Assembly: GCA_031255075.1 (NCBI GenBank) | Contig: JAIRTF010000107.1 | Location: 1 to 13,383, forward strand | DNA length: 13,383 nt | Origin: Bifidobacteriaceae bacterium | GTDB taxonomy: Bacteria; Actinomycetota; Actinomycetes; Actinomycetales; WQXJ01 | Direction of reading: 5' to 3' | In this document: positions 1 to 6,289 of the stretch, one piece after another | Layout of the letters: each line of letters begins with the position of its first letter | Position numbering within the stretch: position 1 is the first letter of the stretch | The notes under the pieces: model-generated | The model's database searches: none | What the model was told of the DNA's origin: nothing | What the model saw: only the letters and a program-made list of their open reading frames with translations | Position numbers and translations under genes: made by a program

Positions 1-118
1 GTTTCTTAGTACCACGTAGCGCGCTATCAGTGCTGCTGGGGAAGCCACGTAAAAGACATCCGGCCCGGATGGGAGCGTAGGGCGTGCTCCGGTTCGACAG
101 TATGTCGCCAAACGGCTC

Positions 119-140
119 CTGTCAATGCGTAAGCTGACAG
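119..140. repeat. Inverted repeat CTGTCA-N10-TGACAG, possible operator
   Basis: Two perfect 6-base arms, CTGTCA at 119-124 and TGACAG at 135-140, are separated by 10 bases. They lie about 50 bases upstream of the preferred start of the ATP-grasp gene. The spacing would suit a dimeric repressor, but arms this short can arise by chance. No convincing -35/-10 pair is visible beside it. The rest of 1-187 shows no gene I can support. Confidence 0.25.
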
Positions 141-187
141 TTGGTCTGATTTATGTCAAACGGAACCAAGAAAGTGTGAAGACAACA

Positions 188-1105
188 ATGTCCAAGGCCC
201 CCACCGTGGCTCTAGTCACCTGCCGAGATTTCCCCGAACTGGACGCCTACGACGCGGTCCTGCCGCCCCGCTTGGCCTCCATGGGCGTTGAGGCCCAAGC
301 CGCCGTCTGGGATGACCCAGCTGTTGACTGGGACCAGTTCAGCCTCTGTGTGGTTCGTTCCACCTGGGATTATGCTCCCCGGCGGGAGGAGTTCTTGGAG
401 TGGGCCTGGCGGGTTCCGCGGTTGGCCAACTCGGCGGCCACCATCGAATGGAACACTGACAAACACTATCTGCGGGACTTGGAGACGCGCGGTGTGCCGG
501 TGGTGCCGACCACCTGGCTGGAACCAGATGCAGGGCTCAACGCCCGCGGTTTACACACCCGCATGCCGGCTTTGGGAGATTTTGTGTTGAAACCGGCGGT
601 GGCCGCCGGTTCGATTGGCGCCGGGCGCTACACCGCCAATGATTCGCAGTTGCGTGGCCGGGCCATCGCCTACGCCCTGAGGCAGCTAGCTGAAGGCCAC
701 TCCATGATGCTGCAGCGCTATCTGCCATCAGTGGACCTGAAAGGCGAAACATCCCTGATCTACCTTGATGGCCGCTTCGCCTATGCGGTCCGCAAGGACG
801 CCATGCTGATCGGGCCGGATGAAGGCCAAGACCGCATGTACCAAGCCGAGACCCTAGAGGGCGGCTATAACCCGACCGATGAAGAACTGGCGGTGGCGAA
901 CGGAGCCATCGCCGGCGCCATGGACGCCTTGGACAATCCGCTGAAACCGTTCCTTTACGCCCGGGCTGATCTGGTTCAGGATCAAGACGGCCGCAGCGTG
1001 CTCCTGGAACTGGAACTGACCGAACCGTCCTTGTTCCCGGAGCTGGCCGTGGGCGGTATTGAGCAGGTCTGCCGCGCCATCGCCGGCCGGGTGATCCCCA
1101 CCTGA
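188..1105 (+). CDS. ATP-grasp superfamily ligase-like protein, substrate unknown
   Basis: A 305-residue protein with ATP-grasp (RimK/glutathione synthetase-type) organisation. The N-terminal preATP-grasp part (about 1-95) carries VRSTWDY (56-62). The ATP-grasp fold follows: a strand with probable nucleotide-binding Lys135 in FVLKP, a Gly-rich loop (about 140-147), LKGETSLIYLDG (184-195), Arg202 and ELELTEPSLF (274-283), whose acidic residues Glu274 and Glu276 are the likely Mg ligands. Enzymes of this fold join a carboxylate to an amine or another nucleophile through an acyl-phosphate. The frame is open from an ATG at 125, but similarity to the expected first beta strand begins only after the ATG at 188 (GTG at 176 is also possible); no strong Shine-Dalgarno marks any of them. 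A DcsG-like (cycloserine synthetase-like) role crosses my mind from family resemblance but is not supported by context. Cytosolic; hairpins follow the stop. Confidence 0.85.
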   Translation: MSKAPTVALVTCRDFPELDAYDAVLPPRLASMGVEAQAAVWDDPAVDWDQFSLCVVRSTWDYAPRREEFLEWAWRVPRLANSAATIEWNTDKHYLRDLETRGVPVVPTTWLEPDAGLNARGLHTRMPALGDFVLKPAVAAGSIGAGRYTANDSQLRGRAIAYALRQLAEGHSMMLQRYLPSVDLKGETSLIYLDGRFAYAVRKDAMLIGPDEGQDRMYQAETLEGGYNPTDEELAVANGAIAGAMDALDNPLKPFLYARADLVQDQDGRSVLLELELTEPSLFPELAVGGIEQVCRAIAGRVIPT

Positions 1106-1108
1106 CCA

Positions 1109-1144
1109 ACCGCCGGCACCAGCCTTTTGGCTGGTCCTGGCGGT
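1109..1144 (+). terminator. Hairpin after ATP-grasp gene, possible terminator or leader element
   Basis: Four bases after the ATP-grasp stop, ACCGCC (1109-1114) pairs with GGCGGT (1139-1144). Inside it ACCAGCC (1118-1124) pairs with GGCTGGT (1129-1135) around a TTTT loop, with a symmetric 3/3 internal loop. No T tract follows, so it is a stable hairpin but not a classical intrinsic terminator. Confidence 0.45.
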
Positions 1145-1150
1145 GTGCGG

Positions 1151-1275
1151 CTCATCCGACAGGATGAGGCAACCCACCTTTTGGCGGAGCCGTCCGCCAG
1201 GCGAATTTCAACCCCCCGGATGTGGTGACCCCATCTGGCGCTGCGTAGGTTCGATAGCGAAAGCAAAACCGCTAT
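1151..1275 (+). promoter_or_regulatory. Hairpin-rich 5' leader of the ABC exporter operon
   Basis: Three further inverted repeats lie between the ATP-grasp gene and the ABC ATPase. CTCATCC (1151-1157) pairs with GGATGAG (1162-1168). GGCGGA (1183-1188) pairs with TCCGCC (1193-1198). ATAGCG (1254-1259) pairs with CGCTAT (1270-1275), ending two bases before the AGAGGA ribosome binding site at 1278-1283. The last hairpin could mask or present the ribosome binding site. I do not recognise a named riboswitch, and no clear promoter is seen. Confidence 0.35.
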
Positions 1276-1289
1276 TGAGAGGACTAGGC

Positions 1290-2285
1290 GTGATTCAAAT
1301 CGAGGGTTTGACCAAACGCTACGGCCGCAAGCTGGCCGTGGATCATCTGACGTTTGATATCCAGCCGGGCCATGTGACGGGCTTCTTGGGCCCCAACGGC
1401 TCCGGCAAATCGACCACTATGCGTTTGATCATGGGCTTGGACCGGCCAACCGCCGGGCGGGCGCTGGTCAACGGCCGGCCGTTCGTCAAATCCCCCTCGC
1501 CGCTGACTGAGGTTGGCGCTCTGCTGGACGCCAAAGCTGCCCACCCCGGCCGGTCCGGTCTGGCGCATTTGCGGCAACTGGCTGCCACCCACAAGCTGCC
1601 CCGCCGCCGGGTAGATGAGGTCGTCGCCATGACCGGCCTGGAAAAGGTCATCACCAAACGTGTCCGCACCTATTCGCTGGGCATGAACCAACGGCTGGGC
1701 ATAGCCGCCGCTCTGCTGGGGGATCCACAGGTGCTGATCTTGGACGAGCCGGTCAATGGCCTCGACCCGGAAGGGGTGCTGTGGGTGCGCCAGTTGGCGC
1801 GCGCCAAGGCCGCTGAGGGCCGCACAGTGTTCATCTCTTCCCACTTGATGGCAGAGATGGCCTTGACCGCTGACCGTCTGGTGGTGATTGGCCGTGGCCG
1901 GATGATTGCCGATGCTTCGGTCGAAGAACTGTTGGCCGCCTCCAGTGGTGTGGTCACCAAGATTCGTTCGCCGCAGGCCGCGCAGATCGCCGCCGCCTTG
2001 GCTTCACCAGAAGTCTCGGTCACCTCCGAAGGGCCGGAAATGCTCAAGGTATCCGGCCTGAACGTGGAGCAGGTTGGCGAGGCCGCCGCTCGGAACGGTT
2101 GGGTGATCTTCGAGTTGACGCCGGTCCAGGCTTCGCTGGAGGACGCCTACATGCGCCTGACTGATTCCGCTGTGGAGTACCGCTCGGCCGATGCCGCGCC
2201 GACCGCCTCCGCCAACCCCTATTCGACCACCGTCCCCGGCCAGTCTGACCTGACTGGTTCTGTTGCCCAAGGAGGCCGCAAATGA
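1290..2285 (+). CDS. ABC transporter ATP-binding protein (ABC-2 type exporter)
   Basis: A 331-residue ATPase that would power export by the permease encoded next. Walker A is GPNGSGKS (34-41). The signature loop is SLGMNQ (129-134), a variant common in drug and bacteriocin exporters in place of LSGGQ. Walker B is VLILDEP (148-154), the D-loop is NGLDP (156-160) and the switch histidine is His185 in SSH. About 110 residues follow the ATPase core, and the tail is rich in Ser, Thr and Ala. The GTG at 1290 is preferred because AGAGGA lies six bases upstream and the protein then begins, as the family does, with IQIEGLTKRYG. The frame stays open upstream to 1143 without family-like sequence. The stop overlaps the permease start (ATGA), indicating translational coupling. 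The transported substrate cannot be deduced; the two-component genes nearby suggest an antimicrobial or envelope stress. Confidence 0.95.
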   Translation: MIQIEGLTKRYGRKLAVDHLTFDIQPGHVTGFLGPNGSGKSTTMRLIMGLDRPTAGRALVNGRPFVKSPSPLTEVGALLDAKAAHPGRSGLAHLRQLAATHKLPRRRVDEVVAMTGLEKVITKRVRTYSLGMNQRLGIAAALLGDPQVLILDEPVNGLDPEGVLWVRQLARAKAAEGRTVFISSHLMAEMALTADRLVVIGRGRMIADASVEELLAASSGVVTKIRSPQAAQIAAALASPEVSVTSEGPEMLKVSGLNVEQVGEAAARNGWVIFELTPVQASLEDAYMRLTDSAVEYRSADAAPTASANPYSTTVPGQSDLTGSVAQGGRK

Positions 2286-3145
2286 CCGCTGCAACTATCG
2301 ATCCGCGCACCATGACCCGGTCTGAGACCGCGTCTGCCGGGCCGCGCCTGTCATTCGGCGGCCTGATCAAGTCTGAGGCGATCAAGCTGCTCTCGCTGCG
2401 TTCGACCTACTGGGGCAGCCTCATCACCGTTGTCGCTGCGGTAGGAATCGCCGCCATGATGACCTTTTCGCTGGCTTGGGTGTTCACCAACGGTGAGGCC
2501 ACCCAGCCCGTCACCGACGGTCTGTGGGTCTTGGCCGCCAACCAGGGTGTGGCATTCGTATTTGCCATAACTGGCGTGGTCATGGGCGTGTTGGTGGCAG
2601 CTTCCGAATACGCTTCCGGTTCGATCCGTTCCACCCTGGCGGTAGCTCCCCGCCGGGGCTGGGTGCTGACCGCCAAGGCCGTTGTCACGCTGGTCTACGC
2701 TCTGATCGTGGCGGCCATCACCGAGGCGATCGCCATCGGCGTGGCCGTCTTGATAGCCAGTTCTGACGGCCTGGCCACTCCCTTCGGCCTTGATGGGCTG
2801 CGCATGGCTCTAGGCGCGGTGTTCTACTTCGTGGCCGCCGCGTTGGTCGGCTTGGGCCTAGGTTTCATCCTGCGGTCCACCGCAGGTGGGATCACCGCCG
2901 GCATTGGCCTGTTCTTCGTGGTGGACCTGGTGTTGCGCATGGCCACCGCCAATGATGTGGTCAAAGCCATTCGGGACGTCACGCCGGCTGCCGCTGGTGC
3001 CCGCATCTACACCGTCGGTGAATCGGCTGAGGCCGCTGTGGTCCAAGGACTGGGCGGTTACGGCGGCGGATTCGTGGTGCTGGCGGCCTGGATAGTGGCC
3101 GCTCTGATTGGCGGATACGTGGTGCTGAAGAAGCGTGACGCCTAG
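2282..3145 (+). CDS. ABC-2 type transporter permease
   Basis: A 287-residue integral membrane protein with a soluble N-terminus of about 40 residues and about six hydrophobic segments: roughly 45-68, 86-106, 130-158, 174-197, 201-219 and 259-281. The segment after helix 2, EYASGSIRSTLAVAPRR (109-125), matches the conserved cytoplasmic loop of actinobacterial ABC-2 permeases. The C-terminus ends in a positively charged KKRDA, as usual for the family. A GGAGG about six bases before the ATG sits inside the end of the ATPase gene, and the two genes overlap by four bases, so they form one transporter. The function is probably export of a small hydrophobic compound, peptide or lipid. The substrate is unknown. 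Confidence 0.93.
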   Translation: MTAATIDPRTMTRSETASAGPRLSFGGLIKSEAIKLLSLRSTYWGSLITVVAAVGIAAMMTFSLAWVFTNGEATQPVTDGLWVLAANQGVAFVFAITGVVMGVLVAASEYASGSIRSTLAVAPRRGWVLTAKAVVTLVYALIVAAITEAIAIGVAVLIASSDGLATPFGLDGLRMALGAVFYFVAAALVGLGLGFILRSTAGGITAGIGLFFVVDLVLRMATANDVVKAIRDVTPAAAGARIYTVGESAEAAVVQGLGGYGGGFVVLAAWIVAALIGGYVVLKKRDA

Positions 3146-3165
3146 CCAGATTTCTTAGAACGTGT

Positions 3166-3211
3166 CGATCCGCTCCGGTGCTTTTCCAGGAAAACTCGGC
3201 CGGACGGATCG
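3166..3211. repeat. Nested palindrome between permease and kinase genes
   Basis: Three nested arm pairs share one centre. CGATCCG (3166-3172) pairs with CGGATCG (3205-3211), TCCGG (3174-3178) pairs with CCGGA (3200-3204), and TTTTCC (3182-3187) mirrors GGAAAA (3189-3194). The arms would fold into a bulged 46-nt hairpin or serve as a binding site for a dimeric regulator. It lies 20 bases after the permease stop and lacks a T tract, so it is not a simple terminator. Confidence 0.55.
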
Positions 3212-3234
3212 GCCCAGGCCGCGGGGGGCCTGAA

Positions 3235-3288
3235 GCGCCGGCGGGCGCGGTGTCAAGAGGGGGCACCGCACCGCCGGCGCTATTGTTT
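3235..3288 (+). terminator. Intrinsic terminator or attenuator after the ABC exporter
   Basis: GCGCCGGCGG (3235-3244) and GCGGTG (3247-3252) pair with CCGCCGGCGC (3271-3280) and CACCGC (3264-3269). A two-base/one-base internal loop separates the helices, the terminal loop is 11 bases, and TATTGTTT (3281-3288) follows. This has the layout of a strong rho-independent terminator for the exporter operon. It ends only five bases before the GGAGG of the sensor kinase fragment, so it could also act as an attenuator in the kinase transcript. Confidence 0.82.
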
Positions 3289-3307
3289 GAGCCGGAGGCA
3301 ATTTGAT

Positions 3308-3547
3308 ATGGCTGGTAATAGGGCAAACCCGGAAGCACTGCCGCTTCGGGAGCTGGCCGCGTCCGCAACCGTTGAGCAGTTTGACACATCCGCCCGGGTA
3401 CCGCGGGAGGGATCATTCCGGCGTTTCGCCAACGCCCATCCGGTGGCCACAGATCTGCTGGTCGGCGGCCTTTACCTGATCCCTATTCTGGCACTGGTCG
3501 CGCTGGCAGCACCGTCATTTAGGATCTCTGAGCCTGATCCAGTTTAG
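3308..3547 (+). pseudogene. N-terminal fragment of a sensor histidine kinase, cut by in-frame TAG
   Basis: A 79-residue open frame begins at an ATG with a good GGAGG nine bases upstream (3294-3298). It has a polar N-terminus of about 45 residues, FRRFANAHPVATDLL (38-52) and a membrane helix (about 49-68). It ends at TAG (3545-3547). The same frame continues without another stop into the kinase body, and the joined protein would be about 470 residues. Family kinases usually start with a short cytoplasmic segment and a first helix of this kind. I therefore read this as the missing front of the kinase, separated by a nonsense mutation, a sequencing error or, less likely, programmed readthrough. 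TAG also ends several other genes in the window (permease, lyase, aldehyde dehydrogenase), so general recoding is not indicated. It could instead be a small independent membrane protein. Confidence 0.72.
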
Positions 3548-3568
3548 GGCATTCTGAGCCCGCCATTT

Positions 3569-4720
3569 GTGCCGCCCTCGCCAATGGTGCCAGTCTTGGC
3601 CATCGCTTCGGTCTTGCTTGGGACGGCCATGTTGATCCTGTGGCGGCGCCGACATCCGCTCTGGTTATTGGTCGGCACCGTTGTTCTGCAGGTGACCTGC
3701 CGGGGGTTGGTCGGTGTTGAGGACAACCTCCTGTTGTTCTTTGCTCTGTTCGCGGTGGCCCAACGGGCCAGCGCCAAGACCGCCTGGCTTGGCTTCGCCG
3801 GCGCGGCAGCGGTCATCACGACCGTTGGTTTTCTCTATGACACCAGTCTTGACGGTTTTGTGACCTTGACCCCAATACTGGTCACCTGGGCTTTGGCAGT
3901 GGCCATCTTTGTCCACTTCGGCAACCGGCGCCGCTACGTTCAGGCCCTAGTCGAACTGGCCAAGCACTTGGCTCGTGAACGCGACCAAGCGGCCCAGATC
4001 GCCGCTGCCGAAGAACGCGCCCGCATTGCCCGCGAACTCCACGACGTGGTAGCCCATTCGTTGGCGGTGATGGTGACTTTGTCGGACGGCGCCGTGGCTG
4101 TCGCCGAAACCGACCCGACGGCCGCCAAATCCACCATGGTCAAGGTCTCCGAAACCGGCCGCGATGCGGTCTCCGATATGCGGCGCCTGCTGGCCGTGCT
4201 GCGTTCATCGGCCGACCGCAGCCCCCAGCCGGGCGCAGCTGACCTGATGCCTTTGGTCGATTCGTTCCGGCAGACCGGTCTGCCGGTTGAGTTGGAGCTG
4301 AAGGCGTCATTCCCGGCGCATCAGGCCCTGGCCCTGGCCATTTACCGGATTGTCCAAGAATCGCTGACCAACGTGTTGCGCTACGCCCGCTCCACCCCCA
4401 AGGTCGAAGTCCAAGTCACCGCGCCGCGGCCTGGCGTCTACCAAGTGGTGGTTGAAAATGCCGCCCCCACAGCCTTGGTCTTGGGCAGCTCACCAGACCG
4501 CGAACCAGCCGATGGTCAGGCGTCAGATGGCGTTCGGGAAGGCGGCCAAACAGCGGCCGAAGCGGCCGCCGGCGCTGAATTGTCCAGAACCTGGGATGGC
4601 GCCGGCCGTGGCATTCTGGGCATGACCGAACGCGCCGCACTGTTTGGCGGACAACTGACCGCCGGTCCCACCAAGAGCGGCGGCTGGCGAGTCGAAGCGA
4701 CCCTGGAAGCCGACCACTAG
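3569..4720 (+). CDS. Sensor histidine kinase body (HisKA_3 / HATPase_c), lacking its natural start
   Basis: Up to 383 residues read from a GTG at 3569 (ATG at 3584 also possible); neither has a visible ribosome binding site. The N-terminal 118 residues hold about four or five membrane segments. A short coiled linker (about 123-150) leads to the HisKA_3 dimerisation box RIARELHDVVAHSL (152-165), where His158 is the phosphate acceptor. The ATP-binding domain shows an N box QESLTN (263-268), a divergent G1 region near VVVENAAP (293-300) and a G2 box GRGILGMTERAALFGG (346-361). About 45 polar, Ala/Gly-rich residues separate the G1 and G2 regions. It should phosphorylate the NarL-type regulator encoded 131 bases downstream. 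The same frame runs back through a TAG at 3545 into an N-terminal fragment, so the gene is probably a broken kinase, or one translated poorly by re-initiation. Confidence 0.85.
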   Translation: MPPSPMVPVLAIASVLLGTAMLILWRRRHPLWLLVGTVVLQVTCRGLVGVEDNLLLFFALFAVAQRASAKTAWLGFAGAAAVITTVGFLYDTSLDGFVTLTPILVTWALAVAIFVHFGNRRRYVQALVELAKHLARERDQAAQIAAAEERARIARELHDVVAHSLAVMVTLSDGAVAVAETDPTAAKSTMVKVSETGRDAVSDMRRLLAVLRSSADRSPQPGAADLMPLVDSFRQTGLPVELELKASFPAHQALALAIYRIVQESLTNVLRYARSTPKVEVQVTAPRPGVYQVVVENAAPTALVLGSSPDREPADGQASDGVREGGQTAAEAAAGAELSRTWDGAGRGILGMTERAALFGGQLTAGPTKSGGWRVEATLEADH

Positions 4721-4784
4721 CCGCGCCGCGGCCATCCGCCAAGACCAGGGGAGCCCAGCCGTCAAGTGGGATAATTGGCCGGTG

Positions 4785-4810
4785 GGGGTGGGCCTTACGG
4801 CCAAGACCCC
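4785..4810 (+). promoter_or_regulatory. Small hairpin between kinase and regulator genes
   Basis: GGCC (4791-4794) and GGCC (4799-4802) pair around TTAC, and GGGG (4785-4788) can pair with CCCC (4807-4810) outside it. It lies about 40 bases before the regulator start and has no T tract. It may be a weak terminator or mRNA structure, or chance in GC-rich DNA. Confidence 0.2.
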
Positions 4811-4851
4811 AGCGGCCAACCAGGCTTGTGGCACAACGGAAAGGATTATCG

Positions 4852-5574
4852 GTGGCGATCAGGGTTCTATTGGTTGACGACCAGCCGTTGATGCGCACCG
4901 GCTTTTCAATGGTGCTGGGCGCCGAACCGGACATCGAAGTAGTCGGTGAGGCGGCCGATGGCGCCACCAGCCTGACCCAAGCCGCCGCCCTCAACCCGGA
5001 CGTGGTGCTGATGGATATCCGCATGCCCGGCATGGACGGCATTGAAGCCACCCGCCGCCTGGTGGCCAGCGGCAGCGCCGCCAAAGTGATCATCTTGACC
5101 ACCTTTGACCTGGACGAATACGCCTTCGCCGGTCTGGCCGCCGGCGCCAGCGGGTTCCTGTCCAAAGACGCCCGCCCCGGCGAACTGCTGGCCGCCATCC
5201 GGGCGGTCGCCGCCGGTGACGCCTCGATTTCCCCCCGGGTGACCAAGCGCATGCTGGAACTATTCGCCAACCGCCTGCCCAAAGGCGGCCAAGGTGAGGG
5301 ACAGGCGGAGGCGGGGAGCGGCATCGGCCCTGACATGGCCAGCCTGACTGCCAAAGAACGCGAGACTTTTGACCTGCTGGCCGCCGGCCTGGCCAATGGG
5401 GAGATAGCCGAACGGTTGACCGTTTCCGAAGCCACCGTCAAGAGCCACGTGGCCGCCGTGCTGCGCAAACTGGGGCTCCGGGACAGAGTGCAAGTGGTGG
5501 TCTACGCCTATGACAACGGGCTGGTTGAGCCAGGCCATGGGCTAACTTTGAACCATGGGCTGGGCAACGGCTAA
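4852..5574 (+). CDS. NarL/LuxR-family two-component response regulator
   Basis: A 240-residue cytoplasmic DNA-binding regulator. The receiver domain (about 2-118) has the acidic pair Asp9-Asp10, phosphate acceptor Asp55 in MDIRMPGMDG, Thr83 and Lys105 in FLSKDA, all in expected places. A variable linker (about 137-160) precedes a LuxR-type helix-turn-helix (about 163-222) with LTAKERE and the recognition-helix region SEATVKSHV. The GTG at 4852 is chosen because AAAGGA lies six bases upstream and the protein then opens directly with the first receiver strand; a GTG at 4828 is possible but lacks a good ribosome site. It is the natural partner of the kinase upstream and probably controls the ABC exporter. 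The last residues contain HGL twice, from an 18-base-spaced repeat in the DNA. Unlike the kinase, this gene is intact. Confidence 0.95.
   Translation: MAIRVLLVDDQPLMRTGFSMVLGAEPDIEVVGEAADGATSLTQAAALNPDVVLMDIRMPGMDGIEATRRLVASGSAAKVIILTTFDLDEYAFAGLAAGASGFLSKDARPGELLAAIRAVAAGDASISPRVTKRMLELFANRLPKGGQGEGQAEAGSGIGPDMASLTAKERETFDLLAAGLANGEIAERLTVSEATVKSHVAAVLRKLGLRDRVQVVVYAYDNGLVEPGHGLTLNHGLGNG
5535..5561 (+). repeat. Short direct repeat CCATGGGCT in the regulator tail
   Basis: CCATGGGCT occurs at 5535-5543 and again at 5553-5561, an 18-base (six-codon) period. It encodes repeated HGL residues in a C-terminal tail just beyond the helix-turn-helix domain. It is probably a small in-frame duplication. 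Confidence 0.5.
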
Positions 5575-5601
5575 GCCAGCCGGTGAGGAGCAACGCGGAC
5601 C

Positions 5602-6264
5602 ATGATGAGCAACCTGTTGGCGGTCACTCCACATGTCACCATTCGGTCCATCTCCGTTTCCGCCATGGACAACAATGTCTATCTGTTGACGGCCGCGACC
5701 ACCGGTTTTCAGGTTCTGATTGACGCGGCTGATGATCTGAATGCCATCTCCATGATGGTCCGGGAAGCCGCCGCGGATGCCGCCGGCCCCATCCTGGGAT
5801 TGGTTGTCACCACCCATTCACACGCTGATCATTTGCGGGCCTTGGCGCCGTTGGTGGCTGCCACCGAAGCTCCGGTCCTGGCCGGCGCGGAAGACGTGGC
5901 CTCCATCGAAAGCCAAACCGGCATCACCGTGGAACGTGGCCTGAACCACGGTGACCGCATCAATTCGCCGGGCCTCAGCTTGGAAGTGATTGGGCTGCGC
6001 GGGCACACACCCGGTTCGGTGGCCCTGGCTTATCAAGAACCGGGCCAACCGGTGCATCTGTTCACTGGGGATTCGCTGTTCCCCGGCGGCGTTGGCAATA
6101 CCGATGGCGACCCGGAACGGTTCAACGCCTTGATCACAGACGTTCAGCAACACCTCTTCGATCAGTTTGACGATGCTGCCATAGTCCACCCCGGTCACGG
6201 CCCGGCCACCACCCTGGGCGCTGAACGGCCGCACCTGGCCGAATGGTGGGAACGCGGCTGGTGA
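5602..6264 (+). CDS. Metallo-beta-lactamase-fold hydrolase (glyoxalase II-like)
   Basis: A 220-residue protein of the MBL-fold hydrolase superfamily. The metal motif HSHADH (72-77) supplies His72, His74, Asp76 and His77. Further ligands are His135 in GHTPGS, Asp157 in TGDSLF and His199 in HPGHGP, so a complete binuclear site is present. There is no signal peptide, so it is probably cytosolic. Length and motifs fit hydroxyacylglutathione hydrolase-like and other small thioester or lactone hydrolases; the substrate cannot be assigned. A GAGGAG lies about 11 bases before the ATG, with a second ATG immediately after. It begins 27 bases after the regulator stop and is probably cotranscribed with it. 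Its 3' end converges on the lyase gene with a 25-base gap, in which I see no convincing terminator. Confidence 0.9.
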   Translation: MMSNLLAVTPHVTIRSISVSAMDNNVYLLTAATTGFQVLIDAADDLNAISMMVREAAADAAGPILGLVVTTHSHADHLRALAPLVAATEAPVLAGAEDVASIESQTGITVERGLNHGDRINSPGLSLEVIGLRGHTPGSVALAYQEPGQPVHLFTGDSLFPGGVGNTDGDPERFNALITDVQQHLFDQFDDAAIVHPGHGPATTLGAERPHLAEWWERGW

Positions 6265-6289
6265 TGGCGGCCCGCGGCCCCGTCAACCG

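Noticed and set aside
1143..1289. N-terminal extension of the ABC ATPase by 49 codons
   Set aside because: The extension does not resemble ABC proteins and covers hairpin-rich DNA; the GTG at 1290 has a proper ribosome site.
3545..3547. TAG as a recoded sense codon (for example pyrrolysine)
   Set aside because: Several other genes here end normally at TAG, and no tRNA or synthetase for recoding is in the window.
4770..4775. GATAAT as a -10 promoter box for the response regulator
   Set aside because: No acceptable -35 element lies 16-18 bases upstream.
4416..5468. A 350-codon open frame on the - strand across the kinase and regulator genes
   Set aside because: It lies opposite two genes with clear catalytic motifs, has no recognisable domain and is Arg/Ser/Ala-rich as expected of an antisense shadow.
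6265..6289. Bidirectional terminator between the MBL-fold and lyase genes
   Set aside because: Only a short GGCC/GGCC pairing is present, without T tracts on either strand.
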